From NCBI RefSeq assembly GCF_001042985.1, contig NZ_JYKY01000003.1:186001-250000 (forward strand): DNA of 64,000 nt, given 5' to 3'. Positions 38,376 to 47,516 of this stretch are shown one piece after another (position 1 is the stretch's first letter; every line of letters starts with the position of its first letter). The stretch comes from Pseudomonas lundensis. GTDB taxonomy: Bacteria; Pseudomonadota; Gammaproteobacteria; Pseudomonadales; Pseudomonadaceae. A program made the translations under genes and the position numbers. The notes under the pieces are model-generated. The model saw only the letters and a list, made by a program, of their open reading frames with translations, searched no databases and was not told the origin of the DNA.

Positions 38376-39970
38376 GCGTGTCTCCAGCGCGTTGCGCGAC
38401 GTTCCAGGCCTTGGCCAATCAGGTTCAAAGCGGCGCCGGTCAGGCCGACCAGCAGCATGCCGCTGAAGATCGTGTCCATGCGCAGCAGTTGTTGCGCACC
38501 GATCATCAGGCTGCCGATGCCGCCGTTGGACGGCATGAAATATTCCGCGCCGATGGTGCCGAGCCACGCATAGATCAGGCTCAGGCGCAGTCCGGCGAAG
38601 ATCCCCGGCGCGGCCCCCGGCAAGACCAACACGCGCACGCGCTGCCACAGGCTCAGGCGCATCACCTGCGCGGCCTCTCGCAGCAGGGGCGAAAGCGTCG
38701 CCACGCTGCGCTGGGTGGCAATAAACAGCGGAAAAAAAGCAGCCAGAGCAACGAACGCCCACTTCGACAACTCGCCCAGGCCAAACCATGCCGTGAGCAG
38801 CGGCACCCACGCGAAAATCGCAATTTGGCGCAAGGCCGACAAGCTCGGCCCGAGCAACCGCTCACTGACACGCGACATCCCCAGCAGCACGCCCAGGCCA
38901 AACCCCAAACCGCCCCCCATCACCAGGCCACCCAGCGTGCGTTTCAGGCTCAAGGCCAGCGCCGTGGGCAAACTGCCGTCAACCAGCCCGGTCCAGGTGC
39001 TCTGCAACACCGCCAGCGGGCTGAGCAAAATCTGCGGGTCGACCCACTGCAACGCCACTGCCAGTTGCCACACCCCGAACAACCCCAGCGGCAACCACCA
39101 GGACTCCAGGCGCTGCCAGCCTTGAGCACGGGGACCACGCGCCAATTGGGCGGTGGCCGCATGGGGCCAGTGCACCCATTTTTTATCCAGCCAGCCGATA
39201 CCGCGGTCCATCACCACGCCCATCACCCCGATCACCGCGATGCACACAAACACGATGTCGAGCATAAACAGCTGCCGCGCATACACCATCAGGTAGCCGA
39301 TGCCTTCGCTGGACGCCAGCAACTCCACCGCCAGTAACGACGTCCAGCCCGTGGCCAGCGCCAGCCGTAACCCGGACATGAAGCCGGGCAGGGCCGCCGG
39401 GATAATCAGGCGCCGCAACCGTACCGTCAGCGGCAAGCGCAACACCTGCGCGGCCTCGCGCAACGTGGGCTGGGCATCGCGCACGCCGATCAACGTGTGC
39501 AGGGTGACGAGCACCACGATGGCCTTGATCAGCACCACCAGTTTGAGCACTTCACCGATGCCGAAAAACACCATGAACAGGGGAATCCACGCCAACGTCG
39601 GGATTTGCGCCAGTGCGCTGAAGGTCGGCAGCACCACGCGCTCGGCGCGGCGGCTCAATCCCATCACCGCCCCCAGCACGGCACCGATGCTCACCCCTGC
39701 CAACCACCCCACCAGCAGGCGCTGCAAGCTGATGGCCAAATGTGCCCACAGCTCGCCGGAACCCAGTTCCAGCGCGCTTTGCCACACCAGCGAAGGCGGC
39801 GGCAGGATTTGCTCGCTCATCCATTGATTGCGGCTCGCCAGCCACCACAACGCCAGCAAGCTGAACGGCACAATCCAGGGCAATACCCGTTGATTGAAAG
39901 GGGGTGACCACACCTTGAACCCCAGCGGCGGGGCGGTCATCGGTGAATTGAGCAGCGAAGCCTTAGTCAT
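38372..39970 (-). CDS. atsB: Double-length ABC permease (AtsB type)
   Basis: 532 residues, twice the normal length. Two permease domains are fused (about 25-280 and 290-530), each with its own EAA loop: EAAQVLRLPLTVRLRRLIIP and EAAQVMRLSLWQRVRVLVLP. The protein probably forms the full channel as one chain that docks two AtsC ATPases. GGAGGT lies 5 bases before ATG 39970. From memory, AtsB of pseudomonads is also large; substrate by analogy is sulfate esters. Confidence 0.83.
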   Translation of the reverse strand: MTKASLLNSPMTAPPLGFKVWSPPFNQRVLPWIVPFSLLALWWLASRNQWMSEQILPPPSLVWQSALELGSGELWAHLAISLQRLLVGWLAGVSIGAVLGAVMGLSRRAERVVLPTFSALAQIPTLAWIPLFMVFFGIGEVLKLVVLIKAIVVLVTLHTLIGVRDAQPTLREAAQVLRLPLTVRLRRLIIPAALPGFMSGLRLALATGWTSLLAVELLASSEGIGYLMVYARQLFMLDIVFVCIAVIGVMGVVMDRGIGWLDKKWVHWPHAATAQLARGPRAQGWQRLESWWLPLGLFGVWQLAVALQWVDPQILLSPLAVLQSTWTGLVDGSLPTALALSLKRTLGGLVMGGGLGFGLGVLLGMSRVSERLLGPSLSALRQIAIFAWVPLLTAWFGLGELSKWAFVALAAFFPLFIATQRSVATLSPLLREAAQVMRLSLWQRVRVLVLPGAAPGIFAGLRLSLIYAWLGTIGAEYFMPSNGGIGSLMIGAQQLLRMDTIFSGMLLVGLTGAALNLIGQGLERRATRWRHA

Positions 39971-40278
39971 CGCAGACCTCCGTTGTCGGCTGTGTGGGCG
40001 TTATCAAACCGGTTGTAGATATTTCCGTCTGATCTATAAAACGCTCAAAAGCTGCCTATCGGTGATAAGCACTGCTCTTTATGGCCTGTCTTTGCGCAGG
40101 CTTCCAATGCAATGCATGAATATTTTCAGTGCGATTCATGCATACCGGGCCAGCACCCGCAGGCTGCAACGCTTATTCCTTTTGGTTACTAAGTTGTGAA
40201 CTCTTAGTATTTATTGTCCTGAAAATCTTCTGCCTACTTTTTGCTCCTCAAAGCCCGCCGCCTTCAGGAGCTGCAACC
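39971..40278. other. 308-base divergent control region between atsB and atsR
   Basis: No gene. It holds promoters for both directions, the long dyad at 40112-40143, and CAGGAG before atsR. The region is markedly AT-richer than its flanks. Confidence 0.7.
40112..40143. promoter_or_regulatory. 32-base perfect dyad with ATGCAT cores
   Basis: ATGCATGAAT and ATTCATGCAT are perfect inverted 10-mers with a 12-base spacer, centred about 150 bases from each start codon. Probably an operator for a dimeric regulator of the sulfate-ester genes. Confidence 0.5.
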
Positions 40279-41301
40279 ATGCCCATCCCGTTCAAACGCA
40301 CTTTGCGCCGCCTCGCCGCCCCCACACTCATTGGCGTGCTGGGCTACTTGCCCTGGCTGGCGCAGGCTGAGGACCTGAAACACATCCGCATCGCCGTGCC
40401 CGACCTGAGCGCTGGCGCGCAACACAGTGGTGGCGGTATCAGCGACGTCCTGCGCAGCCAGCAACTGCTGGAAAAAGCCTTTGCCGAAGACGGCGTCACC
40501 ATCGACTGGAAATACTTCAAAGGCGCAGGGCCGGTGATCAACGAAGCGTTCGCCAATGGCCAGGTCGACTTCGCTTACCTGGGCGATCTGGCGGCCATCA
40601 TCGGCAAAGCCAATGGTCTGGACACCCGCCTGTTGAGCGCGGCGGCACGGGGCAACAAGCAATACCTGGCCGTGGTGCCAGGCTCGGGGATCAAAACCCT
40701 GCACGACCTCAAGGGCAAACGTGTCGGCCTGTTCCGAGGCACCGCGACCCAACTGTCGTTCGACGCCGCGTTGGCCAGCGTGGGCCTGAGCGAGAAGGAC
40801 CTGAAAGTCATCAACCTGGACTTCAACGCCGCCGTGGCAGCCCTGGCCGCCCAACAGATCGATGCCTCGTGGGGCGGCTCCAACCTCAGCTCGCTGCAGG
40901 CCAAAGGCCTGGCCGAGATCCCGTTGACCACCAAAGATTTAAACAACGCAGGCAGCGTCCAAAGCGTACTGGTAGGCGCGGGCGCGTTTGTCGATGCGCA
41001 CCCGCAAGCCGTGGCCAAACTGCTCAAAACCCAAGAGCAAGCGGTGCAATGGCTGACCAACGACGCCAACAAACCGGCCTACATCCAACTGGTTTCGGGA
41101 CTGGCCAGCTACCCGCCGCAGATCCTTGAGCAAGACCTCAAGGACCAAACCTTCAGCGAGGTTTTCCCGTCGCAACTGGACCCGGTATTCCTGGCCACCC
41201 TGCAAGACTCAATCACCCTGGCCGCTCAACAGCGGCTGATCCGCAAAGCGTTTCACGTCAGCGACTGGGTTGCCCCGCCGCTGGCCGCCGCCACCCGCTA
41301 A
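40279..41301 (+). CDS. atsR: Periplasmic sulfate-ester/sulfonate-binding protein (AtsR type)
   Basis: 340 residues from ATG 40279. Signal peptide (about 1-30, ending AQA), then an SsuA/TauA-like fold: KGAGPVINEAFANGQVDFAYLG is the family ligand-loop region. It should feed the divergent AtsBC importer. Name by context; SsuA-type specificity for sulfonates remains possible. Confidence 0.82.
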   Translation: MPIPFKRTLRRLAAPTLIGVLGYLPWLAQAEDLKHIRIAVPDLSAGAQHSGGGISDVLRSQQLLEKAFAEDGVTIDWKYFKGAGPVINEAFANGQVDFAYLGDLAAIIGKANGLDTRLLSAAARGNKQYLAVVPGSGIKTLHDLKGKRVGLFRGTATQLSFDAALASVGLSEKDLKVINLDFNAAVAALAAQQIDASWGGSNLSSLQAKGLAEIPLTTKDLNNAGSVQSVLVGAGAFVDAHPQAVAKLLKTQEQAVQWLTNDANKPAYIQLVSGLASYPPQILEQDLKDQTFSEVFPSQLDPVFLATLQDSITLAAQQRLIRKAFHVSDWVAPPLAAATR

Positions 41302-41343
41302 TCCCTTCGCCCCACCACCGTCAAACACGATGAGGTTCTTACG

Positions 41344-42249
41344 ATGAGCACTGCCGCATTAGCTGTGAAAACTGACGTACACGCCTTGGACATCCATCCG
41401 GTCGCGGGGCGCATCGGCGCTGAAATCCGCGGGATAAAACTGTCCGGCGACCTCGACCCGGCCACCGTGGACGCCATTCAACAGGCGCTGCTGACCCACA
41501 AAGTGATTTTTTTTCGCAACCAGACCCACCTCGACGATCAACGTCAGGAAGCTTTCGCCCACCTGTTGGGTGAACCCATTGCCCACCCCACCGTGCCGGT
41601 GCGTGACGGCACCCAATACCTGATGGAACTGGATGGCGCTCAAGGTCAACGTGCCAACTCCTGGCACACCGACGTCACCTTCGTGGATGCCTACCCAAAA
41701 GCCTCGGTGCTGCGCTCGGTGCTGGCCCCGGCGTCGGGAGGCGACACCGTGTGGGCCAACACCGCCACGGCTTACGCCAAGCTGCCCGCAGACCTGCAAG
41801 AACTGGCTGACAAACTCTGGGCGGTTCACAGCAACGAATACGACTACGCCAGCGCCAAACCCGATGTCTCGGCAGAAAAGCTCGAACGTTATCGCAAGGT
41901 CTTTACCTCGACCGTGTATGAAACCGAACACCCCGTGGTGCGCGTTCACCCGGTGAGCGGTGAGAAAAGTCTGGTGCTGGGGCATTTCGTGAAACGTATC
42001 AAAGGGTATTCACAGGCCGACTCGGCGCACCTGTTCAACCTGCTGCAAAGCCACGTGACCCGTCTGGAAAACACCGTGCGCTGGCGCTGGAACACCGGCG
42101 ACGTGGCCATCTGGGACAACCGCTCGACGCAGCACTACGCCATTGACGACTACGGCACTCAAGAGCGCATCGTGCGCCGCGTGACCCTGCGAGGGGATGT
42201 GCCGGTGAGCGTACAAGGGCACCGCAGCCAGACCACTAAAGGCGCCTGA
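41344..42249 (+). CDS. atsK: Alkylsulfatase AtsK, Fe(II)/2-oxoglutarate dioxygenase
   Basis: 301 residues, the length of P. putida AtsK. The iron triad is His108, Asp110 (SWHTD) and His264 (STQHY), the same numbering I recall for characterised AtsK; the 2-oxoglutarate arginine lies in the C-terminal RIVRRVTL. It oxidises medium-chain alkyl sulfates to an aldehyde and sulfate. It follows atsR by 42 bases and ends at a shared terminator. Confidence 0.92.
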   Translation: MSTAALAVKTDVHALDIHPVAGRIGAEIRGIKLSGDLDPATVDAIQQALLTHKVIFFRNQTHLDDQRQEAFAHLLGEPIAHPTVPVRDGTQYLMELDGAQGQRANSWHTDVTFVDAYPKASVLRSVLAPASGGDTVWANTATAYAKLPADLQELADKLWAVHSNEYDYASAKPDVSAEKLERYRKVFTSTVYETEHPVVRVHPVSGEKSLVLGHFVKRIKGYSQADSAHLFNLLQSHVTRLENTVRWRWNTGDVAIWDNRSTQHYAIDDYGTQERIVRRVTLRGDVPVSVQGHRSQTTKGA

Positions 42250-42266
42250 CCCGTTGCCATTCTTCC

Positions 42267-42298
42267 AACCCTCTCCCGATGGGAGAGGGTTTTTGTTT
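42267..42298. terminator. Terminator between convergent atsK and sulfatase genes
   Basis: AACCCTCTCCC pairs with GGGAGAGGGTT over 11 bases around GAT; TTTTTGTTT follows on the plus strand, so it best serves atsK. Confidence 0.85.
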
Positions 42299-42306
42299 GC
42301 CCGGCG

Positions 42307-43914
42307 TTACCACACGCCGATCTGCACCACCTTCTGCGCCTGAGGTTCGCCATACCGAAAGCTCTCAGCGCGACGGTCCACTTCCTGATGGCTGATGGTG
42401 GTCCTGCGCTTGAGCCCGCGCAGCCAGTCGAACAAATACCCCGCATGCTGTTCACGCACCGCCGCATACGCCGGGTCAGCCCCCAGGTCGTTCAGCTCCT
42501 GCGGGTCGTTTTCCAGGTCAAACAACTGCGCTCGAAAGCCGTCATACGCCAAATACTTCCAGCGTTCGCTGCGCACCATGGTCATGCGGCAACGATCGAT
42601 CGGCTGACCCAGCCGTTCGCGGGCCGGTGCCTGAAACGCGTAGTCATATTCGCTGATCGCATAGTCGCGCCATACGGGGTTCTGGCCGTGCAACAACGGA
42701 ATCAACGAACGCCCCTCCAGACGATGCTCCGCTCCAGTCACCCCCAGCGCCTGCAAAAAGGTCGGCAACGCGTCGATGGTTTCAGCAAGTCGCGCGTCCA
42801 CCGTGCCCCGCGTGACATCTGCGGCGGCCCGAGGGTCGCGCACAATCAACGGCACACCCACCGCGGGCTCCAGCAAAAACTCCTTTTCGCCTAACAAGTG
42901 ATCACCCAAAAAGTCGCCGTGGTCACTGGTGAACACAATCAGCGTGTCGTCCCAGCGGCCCGTGCTGTGCAGCAGGTCGAACAGGCGTCCCAGTTGATCG
43001 TCGACCTGTTTGATCAGGCCCATGTAGGTCGGAATCACGTTCAGGCGCACGTCCTCGCGGGAGAAATTCAGGCTTTCCTCGTGCTGTCGAAACGCCGTGT
43101 AGACCGGGTGATCGCTGGGCGTTTGAGCACGGATCGGCGCCAGCACCTGCGCAGCGCCATACAGCGCGTGATAAGGCGCCGGAGCGATGTAGGGCCAGTG
43201 CGGTTTGATGTAGGACAAATGCAGGCACCACGGCTGCTCACCTTGCTCCTGAATGAAGTCGATGGCGCGGTCTGTGGTGAAGACGGTTTCGGAATGTTGC
43301 TCCAGCACACGGGCCGGCAGGTGGGCGTTGCGCATTTTCCAGCCGCTCAGGATCTCGCCCGTGGGCCCGGCCCCGGCATTGGCCCAGTCATGCCACGGGT
43401 TTGCACCGTCGTAACCCAGGTCGCGCAGGTAATGGGTGTACGGCGCCGCGTCACGCTTGTCATCGAACAGGGGGCTATCAGGGTAAATCCCGTCATGGCG
43501 CGCGTAGGCTTCAAAGCCCACCTCATTAAAGGCTTCTGCCTGCTGGCTGTCAGGGTCGATAGCCAGCCGCTGTAAGGCATCGACATTGGCCGTGGCGTGG
43601 GTTTTACCCACAAGAGCAGTGCGAATGCCGTGCGGACGCAGGTAATCCCCCAGCGTCAGTTCTTCCAGAGGTAATGGCACAGCGTTCCACGCCACTTGGT
43701 GGCTGCTGACGTAGCGCCCGGTGTAGGCCGACATGCGCGACGGCCCGCAGATCGTACCCTGGGTGTAGGCACGGCTGAAACGAACGCCCGCCGCGGCCAG
43801 CCGGTCGATGTTGGGCGTGTGCAAGTGCGGGTGGCCGTAGCACGACAAATAATCGCGACGCAGTTGGTCGCACATGATGTAGAGCACGTTTTTGACAGGT
43901 TGCAGCTGTGGCAT
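42307..43914 (-). CDS. FGly-dependent sulfatase / phosphonate monoesterase-like hydrolase
   Basis: 535 residues with no signal peptide, so cytoplasmic. The formylglycine motif is Cys56-G-P-S-R60; metal ligands appear in MCDQ and TSDHGDFLGDH. Segments such as YIKPHWPYIAPAPYHALYG and APIRAQTPSDHP resemble the phosphonate monoester hydrolase/choline-sulfatase branch more than classic AtsA. It needs a maturation enzyme that is not in the window. Placement beside atsK and the LysR gene supports use on sulfate esters. Confidence 0.85.
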   Translation of the reverse strand: MPQLQPVKNVLYIMCDQLRRDYLSCYGHPHLHTPNIDRLAAAGVRFSRAYTQGTICGPSRMSAYTGRYVSSHQVAWNAVPLPLEELTLGDYLRPHGIRTALVGKTHATANVDALQRLAIDPDSQQAEAFNEVGFEAYARHDGIYPDSPLFDDKRDAAPYTHYLRDLGYDGANPWHDWANAGAGPTGEILSGWKMRNAHLPARVLEQHSETVFTTDRAIDFIQEQGEQPWCLHLSYIKPHWPYIAPAPYHALYGAAQVLAPIRAQTPSDHPVYTAFRQHEESLNFSREDVRLNVIPTYMGLIKQVDDQLGRLFDLLHSTGRWDDTLIVFTSDHGDFLGDHLLGEKEFLLEPAVGVPLIVRDPRAAADVTRGTVDARLAETIDALPTFLQALGVTGAEHRLEGRSLIPLLHGQNPVWRDYAISEYDYAFQAPARERLGQPIDRCRMTMVRSERWKYLAYDGFRAQLFDLENDPQELNDLGADPAYAAVREQHAGYLFDWLRGLKRRTTISHQEVDRRAESFRYGEPQAQKVVQIGVW

Positions 43915-44024
43915 GGGGGTTCACCTTTTGACAGATCAGGTGACCGATTTCGCGCGAGCACGGCGCCAGCGACAAGCGCATTTGGTGAATGGCATTGATG
44001 CACGGCGCGCATGCCCCGGCGGGC

Positions 44025-44972
44025 TCAGATGGCGAAATTCTCCAAGCCGCACACATCATGGTCGTCGCTGTCATCCAGCGCCTTGATCTGTTCGATCATG
44101 GCCTGGGCCAGTGGCGACAGGCGCACCGATGCACGACTGACGATACCGTAGCGGGTGTAAAGCGCGTCCTGATCGTCTGTCAGCTCATCGACGGCGATAC
44201 GCACCAGATCGCCTTTGGCGTACAAAAAAACATCGCTGTACGCACCGCAAATACCGATGGCGTCGCTGCTCAGCACCACGCTCATCAGGCTGAACGGGCT
44301 TTCGCATTCCACATTCGGTGCGTAGTCGAGACGGCCACTGAGTTGCACCAGCACTTTGCGCAGGTTTGGCGGGCGGATGGTGACCGCCAGTGGATAACTC
44401 AACAGCTCGGCGGCACTGACGCTGTGGCGCCCAGCCAACGGGTGCCCCGCCCGGCAGCAGAAATGCCAGCGGCGCGGCCGTAAGCGCTGAGTGATGTAAG
44501 CCGGATCGGCCTCGAAATTGCGCGTATCTGCGACGAAAAACTCAAACTCTTCATCCTGCAAACGCTTGCTCAGGCGTTGCCAGTCGTCGACCTGAAAATG
44601 CACCCGCGCCTTGGGATAACGCCCGATGAAGCGTCCGATGGCGCGCGGTACCAGGCCAGACGCAGGCGCCGGGCCGCAGCCGAAATGCAGCTCACCCGCC
44701 TCCAGCCCATTGAACTGATTGATCTCATTGGCCATTTGCCGGGCGCCGCTGACCAGTCTGCGGGCGTGCTCCAGCAACACCTGACCCTGTTTGGTGGGCG
44801 CCAGGTCTTTACGCCCGCGATCCACCAGCGGGCAACCAACGCTGTGTTCCAGCGCCTGAATGCTCCGGCTGAACGCCGATTGCGACAGGTTTACCGCCTG
44901 CGCACCCGCAACAAAACTGCGCTGCTCAGCGAGGGCAATGAAGTGACGAAGTTGGCGCAGGTCGATATGCAT
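44025..44972 (-). CDS. LysR-family regulator, likely SftR-like
   Basis: 315 residues. N-terminal winged helix (about 1-60, SFVAGAQAVNLSQSAFSRSIQALEHSV) and a two-lobe effector domain. It is transcribed with the sulfatase (110-base gap) and divergent from the TonB-receptor gene. P. putida SftR is a LysR protein controlling sulfate-ester genes; this identity is inferred from context. ATGCAT dyads lie in its own promoter region. Confidence 0.85.
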   Translation of the reverse strand: MHIDLRQLRHFIALAEQRSFVAGAQAVNLSQSAFSRSIQALEHSVGCPLVDRGRKDLAPTKQGQVLLEHARRLVSGARQMANEINQFNGLEAGELHFGCGPAPASGLVPRAIGRFIGRYPKARVHFQVDDWQRLSKRLQDEEFEFFVADTRNFEADPAYITQRLRPRRWHFCCRAGHPLAGRHSVSAAELLSYPLAVTIRPPNLRKVLVQLSGRLDYAPNVECESPFSLMSVVLSSDAIGICGAYSDVFLYAKGDLVRIAVDELTDDQDALYTRYGIVSRASVRLSPLAQAMIEQIKALDDSDDHDVCGLENFAI

Positions 44973-45014
44973 TTTTCACATCAAAAATACCCGGGAAATG
45001 CATTGGCTATGCAT
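44967..45014. promoter_or_regulatory. Three ATGCAT repeats between LysR gene and TonB receptor
   Basis: ATGCAT occurs at 44967-44972 (overlapping the LysR start codon), 44998-45003 and 45009-45014. The last two make a 17-base dyad ATGCAT-N5-ATGCAT, the size of a LysR site. The same core is in the 40112-40143 dyad. Confidence 0.45.
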
Positions 45015-45127
45015 TAGGTCGGTTCCTTATAAAGGCAATCTCTTATGCAGTAAATATCTGTCAAAACATAAACAAATAACTTTTAGGAATATGCAGTTGT
45101 GTGTATTTCGCCCCACAGGAGCCGTCC

Positions 45128-47500
45128 ATGCGCCCATCCCCACTCGCCCTGCCGTTACCTTCGAGGCCTTTCAAGCGCTTGCCGCTGGCGTTGTTCATGG
45201 CGGGCTGTGCCAGCGGCTCGATGACCTGGGCGGCGGATGAAACCCCTGCGCCAGACGCCTCCCCTGCGATCAAGGCAAGCCCTGCCCACGCCGATGGCAG
45301 CCAGTTGCAAACGGTGACGGTCACGGCGCGGCGCCGCGAGGAAAGCGCGCAAAACGTGCCCACGCCGATGAGTGTGATCAGCGGCCAGACCCTGGAGGCG
45401 CAGCGCATCTACCGCATTCAGGATTTGCAGCAACTGGTGCCCAGCGTGAACGTGGCCTACATGCACGCCCGCCAGTCCAGCGTGTCGATCCGCGGCCTGG
45501 GCAACAACCCGGCCAGCGATGGCCTGGAGGGCAGCGTCGGTTTGTACATCGACAACGTCTACCTCGGGCGTCCCGGCATGGCCGTGTTCGACCTGATGGA
45601 CATTGAACAACTGGATGTCCTGCGCGGCCCGCAAGGCACGCTGTTCGGCAAGAACACCACCGCCGGGGTCATCAACATCAGCACCCGCGCACCGAGCTTC
45701 ACCCCGGAACGCAGCATCGAAACGTCGGTAGGAGAGCAGGGTTACTTTCAGACCAAGGGCACGATTTCCGGGCCGCTGACCGATGAGCTGGCCGGGCGCT
45801 TTTCGGCGTACCGCACCCGCAGTGACGGCGACATCAAAAACGAATTCGACGGCAACAAGCTCAACGGCGGCTCCCGTGAGGGCTTTCGCGGGCAACTGCT
45901 CTACAAACCGAACGAACATTTCAACCTGCGCTGGATCGGTGATTACAACGAAGAAGACTCCAGCGCCGGTACCCGTACGCTGTTCAGCACCGGGCCGACC
46001 ATCAATGGGGTGAACCCCTACTCAGCGCGGGCCGCCGCCGTGGGCGCGACACTGGTCAACGGTTCACACCGCAAGGTCAACCTCGACAGCCAACAAGCCG
46101 TGACCGTGTTTCAGGGCGGCACCTCGCTGGAAGCCAACTGGACGCTGCCCAACGACTTCACCCTGACGTCGGTCAGCGCTTACCGCTGGTGGGATTTCAC
46201 CCCCCGCAACGATGACGGCCTCGATGTGCCGGTGGCCTACAACGCTGGCGTTTCGGTGAAGGACAAGCAGTGGTCGCAGGAATTTCGCCTCGCGTCGCCG
46301 ACCGGCGGCTTCTTCGATTACGTGGTCGGCGCGTACTACTTCGGCTCTGATCTGGATAACAAATCCTTCAGCTACTACGGGCCCAAGGCGGACATCTGGA
46401 ACGGTACGCCGACGGGCGCGCTGGCCAATGTCTCGACCCTGGGCAAAGGCCATATCGACACCAACAGCTTTGCGCTGTTTGCCCAAGGCACCTGGCATTT
46501 GACCCCCAAGCTGGATTTCACCGCCGGGCTGCGCGGTACCTATGAGGAGAAAAGCGCTTCGGTGGAACGCAACGCGCCAGTGGGCGGGGTCGCCGTGACC
46601 GGGGCCGCTGCCACGGCCCGCCGGGCGAGGGTCGGCGCTTACGACTCCGGGGGCTTGAACCAGTACAGCACCAGCCCGTCAGGCTTGCTCAACCTCAGTT
46701 ATCACTTCAACGACAACCTGCTGGGTTACGCGACCCTGAGCCACGGCGAGAAATCCGGCGGGGTCAACCTGACCGTGGGTTCGGCGCCCACGGCCGGGGC
46801 CGATTCGCTGTTGATCGGCGCCGAACGCGCCAACAATGCCGAGCTGGGTCTCAAGAGCACGCTGTGGGACCGCCGCCTGCAACTCAACGCCAACCTGTTC
46901 TGGACGCAGGTCAACGGCTACCAGACCACGGCCTATGACGACGCCACGCGGGCGCAATACCTGACCAACGCCGGGTCGGTGCGCTCACGCGGGGTCGAGT
47001 TCGAAAGCACCTTGATCCCTGTGCGCGGGCTGACATTGAACGTCAACGGTTCTTACAACGACGTGCGCTACCTCTCGTACAAGGACGCCCCGTGCCCGCC
47101 AGAAGTGAGCTTGCGTCCGGGGGCGCCTGCGTCCTGCGACCTGAGCGGGCATCAGGTGGTCGGCGCGTCGAAATGGATCGGCAACGTGAACGGCGAATAC
47201 AAGTGGAACCTCAACGACGGACTCGAAGAGTACGTCACCGCCAGCTATGCCTATCGCTCCAAAGCCGTGGGTACCGTTGAAGACTCGGCCTACGCACAAA
47301 TCCCGGGCTATGCCGTCGTCAACTTATCCACAGGCCTGCGGGGCGATTTCCACCAAGGGCAGTGGGACGTTTCGCTGTGGCTGAAAAACGCCTTCGACAA
47401 AACCTATTACACCACCCTGTGGAGCGCGGGCAACGGCGGCTATGAAGGCCTGCTGGGCTCGCCGCGCACCTTGGGCGTCACCGGCCGTTACGACTTCTAA
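45128..47500 (+). CDS. sftP: TonB-dependent outer-membrane receptor for a sulfate-ester-type substrate
   Basis: 790 residues from ATG 45128; a GTG at 45101 is rejected for poor spacing. Signal region (about 1-36), a TonB box-like TVTVTARR, a plug domain (about 70-190) with VSIRGLGNN and GPQGTLFGKNTTAGVINI, then a 22-strand barrel ending in the C-terminal Phe of RYDF. The dedicated TonB-ExbBD and arylsulfotransferase downstream suggest uptake of an aromatic sulfate ester. Name by analogy to P. putida SftP. Confidence 0.85.
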   Translation: MRPSPLALPLPSRPFKRLPLALFMAGCASGSMTWAADETPAPDASPAIKASPAHADGSQLQTVTVTARRREESAQNVPTPMSVISGQTLEAQRIYRIQDLQQLVPSVNVAYMHARQSSVSIRGLGNNPASDGLEGSVGLYIDNVYLGRPGMAVFDLMDIEQLDVLRGPQGTLFGKNTTAGVINISTRAPSFTPERSIETSVGEQGYFQTKGTISGPLTDELAGRFSAYRTRSDGDIKNEFDGNKLNGGSREGFRGQLLYKPNEHFNLRWIGDYNEEDSSAGTRTLFSTGPTINGVNPYSARAAAVGATLVNGSHRKVNLDSQQAVTVFQGGTSLEANWTLPNDFTLTSVSAYRWWDFTPRNDDGLDVPVAYNAGVSVKDKQWSQEFRLASPTGGFFDYVVGAYYFGSDLDNKSFSYYGPKADIWNGTPTGALANVSTLGKGHIDTNSFALFAQGTWHLTPKLDFTAGLRGTYEEKSASVERNAPVGGVAVTGAAATARRARVGAYDSGGLNQYSTSPSGLLNLSYHFNDNLLGYATLSHGEKSGGVNLTVGSAPTAGADSLLIGAERANNAELGLKSTLWDRRLQLNANLFWTQVNGYQTTAYDDATRAQYLTNAGSVRSRGVEFESTLIPVRGLTLNVNGSYNDVRYLSYKDAPCPPEVSLRPGAPASCDLSGHQVVGASKWIGNVNGEYKWNLNDGLEEYVTASYAYRSKAVGTVEDSAYAQIPGYAVVNLSTGLRGDFHQGQWDVSLWLKNAFDKTYYTTLWSAGNGGYEGLLGSPRTLGVTGRYDF

Positions 47501-47516
47501 CTGACTCAGGACATTC

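Noticed and set aside
42898..43575. 225-codon plus frame inside the sulfatase gene
   Set aside because: Antisense to a gene with an intact FGly motif; no domain.
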